DNA of 64,000 bases from the NCBI GenBank assembly GCA_019694875.1, contig JAIBBC010000001.1, positions 806,001 to 870,000 on the forward strand. The letters are read 5' to 3'. Positions 7,783 to 16,328 of this stretch are shown here, piece after piece; position 1 is the first letter of the stretch, and every line of letters begins with the position of its first letter. A program made the translations under genes and the position numbers. A model generated the notes under the pieces. The model was given only the letters and a program-made list of their open reading frames with translations, had not been told where the DNA came from and did not search any database. The DNA is from Cyclobacteriaceae bacterium (lineage in GTDB: Bacteria; Bacteroidota; Bacteroidia; Cytophagales; Cyclobacteriaceae).

Positions 7783-10179
7783 TTATTCGTTCCGCAAAGT
7801 ATCGCTTGGGTTTACTGCCGCTGCTTTTATCGACTGATAGGCCATGGAAACGAACGCCACCAAAAGGATCGACAGGCCGGCTCCGATATACACCAGCGGG
7901 CTGATCTCTACTTTATAGGCAAAGTCGTTCAGCCATTGATTTACTGCATACCACGAGATCGGCACCACAATCAGAAAGGCGATGACGATCAGCTTTGAAA
8001 AATCTTTTGAAAGCAACACCACCACGCTGCTCACTGAAGCGCCCAACACTTTGCGTACCCCGATTTCTTTTTTACGTTGTTCGGTCATGAATGCCGTCAG
8101 GCCTAATAATCCAAGACAAGCAATAACAATGGCGAGCGCAGCGAACGATGTGAGCAGGATTCCGGTATTCTGATCGGCTTTGTATTGCTGTGAAATCGTA
8201 TCGTCAACAAATTCATAGTTGAACGGATAGTCGGGTACGATTTTCTTCCACTCCGCTTCCACTACTGCCAGGCCGTCTTTCAACGCGCCTTCGCTGAATT
8301 TTACCGACATACACCACATATTATTCTGATCATGACGAAGCACTAACGGCTCAATCTTTTTATGGAGCGAACGATAGTGAAAATCTTTTACCACGCCCAC
8401 AATTTTTCCAACACCGTGCCCGTCCGTTGCCTGGATGGTTGTGCCGATCGGGTTTTCGAGCATAAGATCGCGCACGGCCGTTTCATTCACGAGGTATGCA
8501 TCGCTCGAGTCAGTTGAAAACTCGCTTGAGATGTTTCTTCCCTGCACGATTTCAAGTCCGTAGGTTTTCAGATAATCAAAATCAATGATCATCGTATTCA
8601 TGCTTTGACCTTCAATTTTCTGATCGGGGAAGTTATAGCCCCAGGTTGAGTTACTCATTCCCGGTGTACCATTGGAAAACGTTGCCGATTGAATCACGCT
8701 GTGTTGAAGCAGATTCTGGCGGAATGCTTCTTTCCGGTTATACAATTCCGTTGGCGGAGCGAAATAGATAATGCTTTCTTCATTAAAGCCCAGATCGGTA
8801 TCACGCACGTAACTCATTTGCTTGAACACGGCAAATGTCGCGATCAGCAAAAAGATTGCAACTCCGAATTGCATCACGGTTAACACTTTCCGTAGCCCTG
8901 CATTTCCTGACCTGCCGGTTTCACCCTTCAGAACCCGGGCAGGATTGAATGAACTTAAATAAAATGCCGGATAGCTCCCTGCAAGAACACCAGTTAAAAG
9001 ACCGGCCAAAATAAAAATCCAGATGAAGCTATTTTGCGTGAAGTATTCCACCTTCAAATGTTGTCCAACCAGCGAATTGAACATAGGCACCATCAATTCG
9101 AGCAATACGATTCCAAGCACAAGCGAGATCGACACCATAATCAGTGTCTCGCCTAAAAACTGCCGAATTAATTGATGACGGAACGCGCCCATCACTTTGC
9201 GCAGACCAACTTCTTTAGCGCGCTTCATGGCACGGGCCGTTGAAAGGTTCATGAAATTGAAGCACGCGATGATCAATATCAGCAATGCAACAGCCGAGAA
9301 AATATAGATCGTACTTTTATCTCCGCTTGCTACATCGTTGCGGATTCCTTTTGTAAAATGAATTTCTTCCAGCGGCTGAAGCCAGTCGCCCGTAACGTTT
9401 GCATTGTATTTATCTCCGCGAGCCTCGGTAAATTTCTGATCCATGCGCTTTGCAAGTTCATCCGGATCAGCGGCATTCGGAATGTAGAAATAGGCCGAGT
9501 AGTTCCATGCATCCAGGTTTTCCAGGAGTCGTTCAGCCGGCCAGTTGTAACGTTTCTCAAGCACTTTACCCATGGTTGGAAACGATGACACGTATGTAAA
9601 CTGTAAATGTGAATTAGCCGGAACATCTTCGAACACACCGCTAACTTCAAAGTCAAATTCGTTGTCGAACCGGATTGTTTTGCCCAGCGCATCACCACCG
9701 GGGAAATATTTATCGGCCACCGATTTGGCAATGGCAATCGTAAAAGGCCGCGTGAGAACTGTTTTTGCATCGCCCTGTACCAGCGGGAACGTGAACATCT
9801 GGAAAAACCCTGCATCGGCCATTACGAAACGTTTTGCGTCCAGCGGCTGCTTCTCAAACACCATCAGCGGGCGCTCATCAATTTCACCGAAGCGGGTGTA
9901 AAGTTCCACTTCCGGAAAATGGTTAGCCAGCAAAGGCGCCATGCCGGGAGGCAGATTGGTTTGCATGCGCATTTGTCCATCACGCTCATAACGCGAAACG
10001 TAGCGGTATAGTGAAGCTTTGTTTTCATGAAAGTTTTCAAAGCTCGTTTCAAATCGGATATATAATGTTACCAGCAGGCAGCAGGCAAGACCAATGGCCA
10101 GGCCAAACACGTTGATTGAAGTATAACCCAGATTTTTCGACAGGTTGCGCGTAGCGATTAAGAGGTAGTTTTTAAACAT
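7783..10179 (-). CDS. FtsX/MacB-type ABC transporter permease
   Basis: This 798-residue protein has the fused layout usual in Bacteroidota. There is one membrane helix near residues 20-42, a large periplasmic MacB_PCD domain (about 45-255), three helices with the FtsX signature (about 285-400, R-A-K-E-V-G-L-R-K-V-M-G-A), a second periplasmic domain (about 440-650), and a final FtsX unit (about 675-790, R-K-K-E-I-G-V-R-K-V-L-G-A). Such proteins use a separate ATPase to drive mechanotransmission or peptide/lipoprotein export. No ATPase gene is next to it. A similar permease lies at 11557. Confidence 0.9.
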   Translation of the reverse strand: MFKNYLLIATRNLSKNLGYTSINVFGLAIGLACCLLVTLYIRFETSFENFHENKASLYRYVSRYERDGQMRMQTNLPPGMAPLLANHFPEVELYTRFGEIDERPLMVFEKQPLDAKRFVMADAGFFQMFTFPLVQGDAKTVLTRPFTIAIAKSVADKYFPGGDALGKTIRFDNEFDFEVSGVFEDVPANSHLQFTYVSSFPTMGKVLEKRYNWPAERLLENLDAWNYSAYFYIPNAADPDELAKRMDQKFTEARGDKYNANVTGDWLQPLEEIHFTKGIRNDVASGDKSTIYIFSAVALLILIIACFNFMNLSTARAMKRAKEVGLRKVMGAFRHQLIRQFLGETLIMVSISLVLGIVLLELMVPMFNSLVGQHLKVEYFTQNSFIWIFILAGLLTGVLAGSYPAFYLSSFNPARVLKGETGRSGNAGLRKVLTVMQFGVAIFLLIATFAVFKQMSYVRDTDLGFNEESIIYFAPPTELYNRKEAFRQNLLQHSVIQSATFSNGTPGMSNSTWGYNFPDQKIEGQSMNTMIIDFDYLKTYGLEIVQGRNISSEFSTDSSDAYLVNETAVRDLMLENPIGTTIQATDGHGVGKIVGVVKDFHYRSLHKKIEPLVLRHDQNNMWCMSVKFSEGALKDGLAVVEAEWKKIVPDYPFNYEFVDDTISQQYKADQNTGILLTSFAALAIVIACLGLLGLTAFMTEQRKKEIGVRKVLGASVSSVVVLLSKDFSKLIVIAFLIVVPISWYAVNQWLNDFAYKVEISPLVYIGAGLSILLVAFVSMAYQSIKAAAVNPSDTLRNE

Positions 10180-10272
10180 AATTCGGCTTTACCATTTAAA
10201 GATGATAAAAAGGTTCAAACGTTGCTTCGGGAAACGGGCAAAACGTAAATTTTTTTCACCTTTGCAGTTCCT

Positions 10273-11436
10273 ATGTCCGATCGTTACACCCAACGCGGGG
10301 TTTCCGCCAGCAAAGAAGACGTCCACCAGGCCATTCGCAAGCTTGATAAGGGGCTGTATCCGAAAGCATTCTGCAAAATTGTGGAAGATTATCTCGCGAA
10401 CGATCCCAACTATTGCACGGTGATGCATGCCGACGGTGCCGGAACGAAATCGTCATTGGCGTATGTGTATTGGAAAGAAACCGGTGATCTTTCAGTTTGG
10501 AAAGGCATTGCCCAGGATGCGATTATCATGAACATCGATGATTTGCTTTGCGTAGGCGCGACCGATAACATCCTGCTTTCGTCAACCATCGGAAGAAACA
10601 AGAATCTGATCCCCGGTGAAGTTATCTCAGCCATTATCAATGGCACGGAGGAAGTTTTGGCCATGCTGCGCAAGCACGGATTGAATATTCTCAGCACCGG
10701 TGGCGAAACAGCCGATGTAGGCGATTTGGTACGTACAATTATTGTCGACAGCACTGTTACTGCGCGCATGAAGCGCAGCGATGTAATCGATAATGCCAAC
10801 ATTCAGGCAGGTGATGTAGTTGTAGGACTGTCTTCATATGGTAAGGCATCGTACGAAGACTTTTACAATGGTGGAATGGGCAGCAACGGGTTAACCTCCG
10901 CACGCCATGATGTATTCGCGAATGAATACGCTTCAAAATATCCTGAATCGTTCGACAGTCATGTTCCCGTCAACCTGGTGTACAGCGGAAAACACAAGCT
11001 TACCGATTCTGTTCCGGGAGTTAATGTAAACGTAGGTCAGCTGGTGTTGTCACCCACACGAACCTACGCACCTGTATTGATTGAAGTGTTTAAAAATCTG
11101 CGCAAGCAAGTTCACGGCCTGGTGCATTGCAGTGGCGGTGCCCAAACCAAGGTGCTGCACTTCATCGATAATCTTCATGTAATTAAAGACAATCTCTTCG
11201 ATACACCGCCTTTGTTCAAACTTATCCACGAGGCCAGCGGAACCGACTGGAAAGAAATGTACAAGGTGTTCAACATGGGGCATCGCATGGAAGTATACCT
11301 CTCAAAAGAACATGCTCACCAGGTAATTGACATCGCGGCCGCTTTTGGCATCGAAGCGAAAATCATTGGTCGCGTTGAAGCAGCCGCCAAAAAGCAGGTT
11401 ACGGTAAAAGGCGCCCACGGAGAATTCGTATATTGA
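10273..11436 (+). CDS. purM: Phosphoribosylformylglycinamidine cyclo-ligase
   Basis: A 387-residue protein of the Bacteroidota form of PurM. It catalyses the ATP-dependent ring closure that makes aminoimidazole ribonucleotide in purine synthesis. Recognisable parts are R-G-V-S-A-S-K-E-D-V at the N-terminus; the nucleotide-binding stretch H-A-D-G-A-G-T-K-S-S-L-A-Y; M-N-I-D-D-L-L-C-V-G-A; G-E-T-A-D-V-G-D-L; and the C-terminal half with the conserved F-N-M-G-H-R-M-E. The ATG is preceded by CACCTTTG, a near match to the -7 box. The gene stands alone between two permease genes, with no other purine gene nearby. Confidence 0.95.
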   Translation: MSDRYTQRGVSASKEDVHQAIRKLDKGLYPKAFCKIVEDYLANDPNYCTVMHADGAGTKSSLAYVYWKETGDLSVWKGIAQDAIIMNIDDLLCVGATDNILLSSTIGRNKNLIPGEVISAIINGTEEVLAMLRKHGLNILSTGGETADVGDLVRTIIVDSTVTARMKRSDVIDNANIQAGDVVVGLSSYGKASYEDFYNGGMGSNGLTSARHDVFANEYASKYPESFDSHVPVNLVYSGKHKLTDSVPGVNVNVGQLVLSPTRTYAPVLIEVFKNLRKQVHGLVHCSGGAQTKVLHFIDNLHVIKDNLFDTPPLFKLIHEASGTDWKEMYKVFNMGHRMEVYLSKEHAHQVIDIAAAFGIEAKIIGRVEAAAKKQVTVKGAHGEFVY

Positions 11437-11556
11437 CAGATTCCCATTACCGGACACCCTGCAACGCAACCGGACATAACAAGGCTCGAATTAAGCCTGA
11501 ATTTCAACAAATTGGCATTGGTATAGCTTTCGCAACACTGAACGAAAAACCGAACC

Positions 11557-14031
11557 ATGCTCAGGTATTCCCTCTTACTGTTTGTTCGCAACCTTAATCG
11601 TCAGAAGCTGTTTTCAGCGATTAATCTGTTAGGTCTTTCAGCCGGGATGATTAGCACGCTGCTTATTTTCTTATACGTTCAGCGCGAATTGAGCTTTGAC
11701 CGGTTCCACGAAAAGGCTCCGAACATTTATCGCATCAATCAAACGTTTATCTGGGGTGACAATGATCCTAACCAATTTGCATCACTCGGTCCCGGAGTGG
11801 CCTACGCTATTTTGGCCGATGTGCCCGAAGCGAAGGCGGTTGTGCGTGTTCATCCGGCAGGAGATTACCTGATCACCCATGCAGCCAGTAAAACCGATAT
11901 TAAAACATTCGAACAAAAAAATATCCTCGCAGCGGATTCTAATTTCTTTCAAGTATTCACGTTTCCGCTGATCAAGGGTAATCAGGAAACTGCGTTGAAG
12001 AAGCCCGCTTCGGTTATCCTGACAGAAAAAACTGCACTTAAGTATTTCGGTACAACCGATGCACTCGGAAAACTTCTTCAGTTTGCCACCATCATCCCTT
12101 CCGGAAAAATAGAATTCACCTGCGAAGTTACCGGCATTGCAAAAGACCTCCCGGAAAACTCTTACATCCAGTTTGAGATGCTGATGTCGATCAACACCAA
12201 TCCGCGTGTCGCAAAATCAAACGAGCAATGGTTCTGGACAACCTTTGAAACCTTTGTGTTGCTGGATGAACGCTCAACTCCGGAAATTCTGCAATCCAAG
12301 CTTGACCTCCTTCCGCGCAAATATGCAGGCCCGTGGCTGGAGCGTGCTACCGGACAATCGTTTGATGATTATTTAAAGAGCGGCAAGAAATGGGAATTAT
12401 TCGTTCAGCCCCTTACAGACATCCGGCTTCATTCCTCCAACATTTATAATCGCCTGAGCGACACGGGCAACATTAAAATCGTGTATGTGCTCATGGGTGT
12501 TATGGTATTTATCGTGCTGCTGTCGTGCATTAATTTCATGAATCTTTCCACGGCTCAATATCTCCGCAGAATTAAAGAATCCAGCCTGCGGAAAATTATG
12601 GGCTCCAATCAACGGCAACTTGCACTCCATTTCTTTTCGGAAGCATTCATCTTTTGCTGCATCGCGGCTGCAATCGGATTGGGTGTTACACAACTGGTGC
12701 TTCCGTATTATAATACACTGGCGGGTACTAACCTGCGCCTGGGTGTTAACGGTGTGGCTGAGATTGCCATGGTAGTGCTTGGTCTCATTTTGTTGATGAG
12801 TTTGCTCTCCGGAAGTTATCCCGCGATCTTTTTAAGCAGGCATTCGGCTGTTGATGCCATCAAGGGAAAGTTGCGCACCGGCAAACAGGGAAAATTACTC
12901 CGCAATGGGCTCGTAACCTTCCAGTTCTTTGTCTCCATGACGCTGTTGGTGGCAACCATCGTTGTATTTCAGCAGATGCGCTTCCTCGCACAAAAGGATA
13001 TTGGTTTCAATCGTTCCAATTTAATGGTTGTTGACCGCCTGGAATGGGTGAACGATACCAAGGCGTTACGGAATGAGATGAAGAACATTCCCGGTGTAGA
13101 GGAAGCTTCGTGGAGCAGCTCAGTTCCACCCAACCTGTACGATGGCGATTCATTTAGAAGAGAAGGTTCGGATGTGCTGATGCCGTTGAATTTTTGCAAA
13201 GCCGATGACGAATATGTCAAAACCCTTCAGCTTGATATTAAAATCGGAAGAAACTTCTCTGAGGAAATTCCGGGCGACAAAGAGCGGGTGATTCTTAATG
13301 AAACTGCGGTGCGTTCGTTCGGATGGAATGTTGACGAAACAGTGCTCGGCAAAAAGATTGAATATCCGGGCGGAGGTTCATACGAGGTTGTAGGAATTGT
13401 GCGCGACTTCCATTACTGGACCATCCAGACACCGATTCAGCCGATGGCTATCTTCCATAAAGAGAGTTCGATGTACTCCGGACAAACTCATTTTATGGTA
13501 TTGCGTGTAAAGCCTGGCGATACCGAAGAATTGAAAACGCTTATTGCGAACGTTAACAAAAGCTGGGTTAAGTTTGCCGGAGATCAGCCTTTCCAGTACA
13601 GTTTTGTTGATGATGCATTCAACCGTGCATTTCAATCCGAAGAAAAATTCAGTCACGGCCTTACCGTGTTTGCCGCGATGGCCATACTGATTGCCAGTCT
13701 GGGTTTATTGGGCATGATCATCTTCACACTTGAACAGCGCTTAAAAGAAATCGGCATCCGCAAAGTAGTAGGTGCATCCGTAACGGGCATCTGGGGATTG
13801 ATGGTGCGCGAATACGTGTACTTAATTCTGATTGCAATTGCACTCAGTATCCCCTTGTCGGTATGGCTTCTGGGTACCTGGTTGAATGACTTTAGTTATC
13901 ATACACAAATTTCACCTCTGGCGTTTGTGGTTGCAGGGGGAGGCATTTTGCTGATTGCCATTGTTGTAACCAGCTATCATGTGTTAAAGGCTGCCAATAC
14001 AAATCCGGTAAACGTACTGCGGGACGAATAA
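11557..14031 (+). CDS. FtsX/MacB-type ABC transporter permease
   Basis: An 824-residue protein with the same architecture as the permease at 7783: a first helix near 18-42, periplasmic MacB_PCD domain, FtsX helices near 300-420 (I-K-E-S-S-L-R-K-I-M-G-S), a second periplasmic domain, and a last FtsX unit (R-L-K-E-I-G-I-R-K-V-V-G-A). It ends in the typical A-N-T-N-P-V-N-V-L-R. The two proteins are clearly related but not close copies. There is no ATPase partner nearby, so its partner is probably encoded elsewhere. Its stop codon directly abuts the stop of the convergent gene at 14032. Confidence 0.9.
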   Translation: MLRYSLLLFVRNLNRQKLFSAINLLGLSAGMISTLLIFLYVQRELSFDRFHEKAPNIYRINQTFIWGDNDPNQFASLGPGVAYAILADVPEAKAVVRVHPAGDYLITHAASKTDIKTFEQKNILAADSNFFQVFTFPLIKGNQETALKKPASVILTEKTALKYFGTTDALGKLLQFATIIPSGKIEFTCEVTGIAKDLPENSYIQFEMLMSINTNPRVAKSNEQWFWTTFETFVLLDERSTPEILQSKLDLLPRKYAGPWLERATGQSFDDYLKSGKKWELFVQPLTDIRLHSSNIYNRLSDTGNIKIVYVLMGVMVFIVLLSCINFMNLSTAQYLRRIKESSLRKIMGSNQRQLALHFFSEAFIFCCIAAAIGLGVTQLVLPYYNTLAGTNLRLGVNGVAEIAMVVLGLILLMSLLSGSYPAIFLSRHSAVDAIKGKLRTGKQGKLLRNGLVTFQFFVSMTLLVATIVVFQQMRFLAQKDIGFNRSNLMVVDRLEWVNDTKALRNEMKNIPGVEEASWSSSVPPNLYDGDSFRREGSDVLMPLNFCKADDEYVKTLQLDIKIGRNFSEEIPGDKERVILNETAVRSFGWNVDETVLGKKIEYPGGGSYEVVGIVRDFHYWTIQTPIQPMAIFHKESSMYSGQTHFMVLRVKPGDTEELKTLIANVNKSWVKFAGDQPFQYSFVDDAFNRAFQSEEKFSHGLTVFAAMAILIASLGLLGMIIFTLEQRLKEIGIRKVVGASVTGIWGLMVREYVYLILIAIALSIPLSVWLLGTWLNDFSYHTQISPLAFVVAGGGILLIAIVVTSYHVLKAANTNPVNVLRDE

Positions 14032-14571
14032 TTACTGCGGAGGAAAATTCAGGTTAAACCATTCCTGTTGCGAACGTGCTTCACGTTCGGCAACAACCTT
14101 TTCTTCTATTTTTCGCTGAGCATTTCGAAGTGCCCGCGTAATCAGGTCTGAGCCCACAACTTCGTCTTCCTTCATGCCGAGTTTTTTCATGATCTCGATG
14201 GTGCGGTCGCCACCGAATCGCATGAACAACGGTTCATCAAGCGAGGAAAGAACGGGCGCCTCGTGCAGGTTCAGGGTTTTAAAAAGCGCAGCCTCTTTTC
14301 TTCCCAACGGATGATGCTCGGCAAAAACAATCATCCGGCCTTCGAATGTGTGAGCGCTGGCACGGTCAGCCAGAACAAGCTGTTCCTCTGGTAAGGATTG
14401 CTGAAGTTTTTCGTAAGTCTCCGGGAACCAGCAAATAAACACGCATGCAGAATTTGCTCGCGCCATGGCAATACAGGCATTAAACCTGGCATTGGCCGAC
14501 ATCCAAACCTTGTCGATAACTTTCGTAGCAGGTTCGTTGTTTTTGAAAAGCGCTTTTAACGGGCCGAACAT
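14032..14571 (-). CDS. Unrecognised cytoplasmic protein
   Basis: I do not recognise this 179-residue protein. The N-terminus (M-F-G-P-L-K-A-L-F-K-N-N-E) lacks a signal peptide. The core alternates short hydrophobic strands and helices: A-C-V-F-I-C-W-F-P near 42-50, L-V-L-A-D-R-A near 65-71, M-I-V-F-A-E-H-H near 79-86. That is the pattern of an alpha/beta fold resembling a nucleotide or helicase-C domain without a P-loop. A conserved-looking F-G-G-D-R-T-I-E-I-M-K-K-L-G-M precedes a charged helical tail. The gene is divergent from 14631. Confidence 0.7.
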   Translation of the reverse strand: MFGPLKALFKNNEPATKVIDKVWMSANARFNACIAMARANSACVFICWFPETYEKLQQSLPEEQLVLADRASAHTFEGRMIVFAEHHPLGRKEAALFKTLNLHEAPVLSSLDEPLFMRFGGDRTIEIMKKLGMKEDEVVGSDLITRALRNAQRKIEEKVVAEREARSQQEWFNLNFPPQ

Positions 14572-14630
14572 AACGTGTTAAAGTAATTGTAAAGCTACTG
14601 TTCTGTCGCAATTTTCAATAGGTTTGTAAA

Positions 14631-15752
14631 ATGAGAAAATATGTCTTCCTCATATTCTGCATACTGAGTGTTTCTTCTTCGCTGGCACAAAAGCAGATAT
14701 TGTATTATTCCAGCAAATGGGAAATAACCCCTAAGGAACTGGCGGCATATTTTCGGGTTTGTAATTACAACTCCGCCAGTTTATTTTTTGCCGGAGAGGT
14801 TAGGGATTATACACTCGACAGTACACTTGTCATGAAGGGTTCTTATAGTAACTACGGCACCAAGGATGGAGAATTCTTTTTTTATTACCCTTCCGGAAAA
14901 CTTCAAGCTCAGGGAAACTTTAAGAAGGATCTTCGTGACGGTACTTGGAAATACTATTACGAGGATGGCAACATGAAACTTGAAGGTGTTTTTACGAACG
15001 ATGATTTTTCACCTGTCAACGCGTATGACCCTGCTGGTAATAAAATAATAAACAACGGAACCGGCCCTTGGAATTTTGAATACGAATGGTACAATCAAAA
15101 AGAAAGGTACATTGTCAAGGGCGAGTTCCTGGATGGAAAGAAAGAAGGAACTTGGACATGTCAGCTTAGCTCGGGAGATTTGTTGTACAGAGAGATCTTC
15201 AAAGATGGTCAATTTAAGAAGGGGGTTTCTCTTGTGCCATTCCGAAGAGATCTCCAAGAACCGTTTGGAAACAAATTTATGTTACCCTATAAGTTTGAAG
15301 TAACCGAAAAGTTTATACCAACTATTCAAACTGAAAGGCATCATTATCCGCAATTAAACTTTCTTCCAGGAGCAGTTCCAACCTCTACCCCTGAACTGCC
15401 AACGCAACTGTCAAACGACAGCATCAAAGACGAGCGAGTATTTTTAGTTGTCGATGATCCCGCTGAATTTCCTGGTGGTATGGACGCAATGATGAAATTC
15501 CTTGCTGTAAATGTCAAATACCCGGTGGAAGCAAGAATATATGGAGTACAAGGAAAGGTGTTCGTAAAATTTATTGTGGAAAAAGACGGGTCGATTTCAA
15601 ATATTCAAATAGCGAAAGGTCTTGATCAGTCTCTTAATAAGGAGGCAATTCGTGTTATCTCATCATTTCCAGCATGGAAACCGGGCAGACAATCGGGAAA
15701 GCCTGTTCGTACTCAGTTTGTTCTTCCCGTTTATTTTAAACTTGAACATTAA
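14631..15752 (+). CDS. Secreted YwqK-repeat protein with TonB C-terminal domain
   Basis: A 373-residue protein with a signal peptide ending S-S-L-A-Q. Residues about 75-190 hold MORN/YwqK-type repeats (D-G-E-F-F-F-Y-Y-P-S-G-K-L, D-G-T-W-K-Y-Y-Y-E-D-G-N-M-K, E-G-T-W-T-C-Q-L). From about 280 to the end is a TonB_C domain (F-P-G-G-M-D-A-M, Y-P-V-E-A, G-V-Q-G-K-V-F-V-K-F-I-V, F-P-A-W-K-P-G). Combinations of these modules occur in Bacteroidota envelope proteins. There is no membrane anchor apart from the signal peptide, so it is not a classical TonB energy transducer. Base composition is more AT-rich than in its neighbours. Confidence 0.85.
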   Translation: MRKYVFLIFCILSVSSSLAQKQILYYSSKWEITPKELAAYFRVCNYNSASLFFAGEVRDYTLDSTLVMKGSYSNYGTKDGEFFFYYPSGKLQAQGNFKKDLRDGTWKYYYEDGNMKLEGVFTNDDFSPVNAYDPAGNKIINNGTGPWNFEYEWYNQKERYIVKGEFLDGKKEGTWTCQLSSGDLLYREIFKDGQFKKGVSLVPFRRDLQEPFGNKFMLPYKFEVTEKFIPTIQTERHHYPQLNFLPGAVPTSTPELPTQLSNDSIKDERVFLVVDDPAEFPGGMDAMMKFLAVNVKYPVEARIYGVQGKVFVKFIVEKDGSISNIQIAKGLDQSLNKEAIRVISSFPAWKPGRQSGKPVRTQFVLPVYFKLEH

Positions 15753-15780
15753 TAGTTCTTTATAAAAATTCCCTTATACC

Positions 15781-16281
15781 ATGGCACAAACCAAACTGGG
15801 CGAACAGCCCGCAAACACCAATGGCAACCTTCCTGCCATTAACTCAGCGGCTCCGGACTTTACGTTAACCGGAACCGACATGAAGGAAATCCGGTTACGC
15901 GATTATGCCGGCAAAAACGTAGTCCTCAATATTTTTCCAAGCGTTGATACCAGCACCTGCGCATCTTCGGTGCGTGAATTCAATAAACGGGCAGCCTCAT
16001 TACCCGATACAGTTGTGCTGAACATTGCCAAAGATCTTCCGTTTGCGATGAAACGTTTCTGCGCTACCGAAGGCATCAAGCATGTATACCTGGCTTCTGA
16101 TTTCAGAAATCTTGGCCTCGCCAAAAATTATGGCGTTGAACTTGTCGATACAGCTTTCGCGGGATTGTTTGCACGCGCCATCGTGGTGATCGACAAAGGT
16201 GGAAAGGTTGTACACACACAACTCGTTCCACAAATCGGTGACGAGCCTGATTATGATTCGGCTATCAAAGCATTGAAATAA
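15781..16281 (+). CDS. tpx: Thiol peroxidase
   Basis: A 166-residue atypical two-cysteine peroxiredoxin that reduces peroxides and is recycled by thioredoxin. The catalytic loop D-T-S-T-C-A-S-S-V has the peroxidatic Cys60, and F-C-A-T-E-G has the resolving Cys94, matching the usual Tpx spacing. The family's A-P-D-F-T-L-T and N-I-F-P-S-V-D-T motifs are present, and length is normal. No signal peptide is seen, so it acts in the cytoplasm. The gap behind the preceding gene is 28 bases. A strong hairpin follows downstream. Confidence 0.95.
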   Translation: MAQTKLGEQPANTNGNLPAINSAAPDFTLTGTDMKEIRLRDYAGKNVVLNIFPSVDTSTCASSVREFNKRAASLPDTVVLNIAKDLPFAMKRFCATEGIKHVYLASDFRNLGLAKNYGVELVDTAFAGLFARAIVVIDKGGKVVHTQLVPQIGDEPDYDSAIKALK

Positions 16282-16293
16282 GAATATCTTCTG

Positions 16294-16320
16294 GTAGAGA
16301 CGCAAGATTTGCGTCTCTAC
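16294..16320. repeat. Palindromic hairpin of dispersed-repeat type
   Basis: GTAGAGACGCAA, loop GAT, then TTGCGTCTCTAC: a perfect 12-base-pair stem with a three-base loop, between tpx and the convergent peptidase gene. No T-run follows on either strand, which argues against a plain intrinsic terminator. Palindromes of the GTAGAGACG... form are, as far as I recall, repeated in many Bacteroidota and cyanobacterial genomes, so this may be one copy of a small dispersed element. Termination in both directions is an alternative. Confidence 0.65.
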
Positions 16321-16328
16321 AGAATAAA

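Noticed and set aside
14619-14626. TAGGTTTG as the promoter of the YwqK/TonB-C gene
   Set aside because: It matches the -7 box but ends only four bases before the ATG, so the transcript would begin at or inside the start codon; a leaderless start is possible but unsupported.
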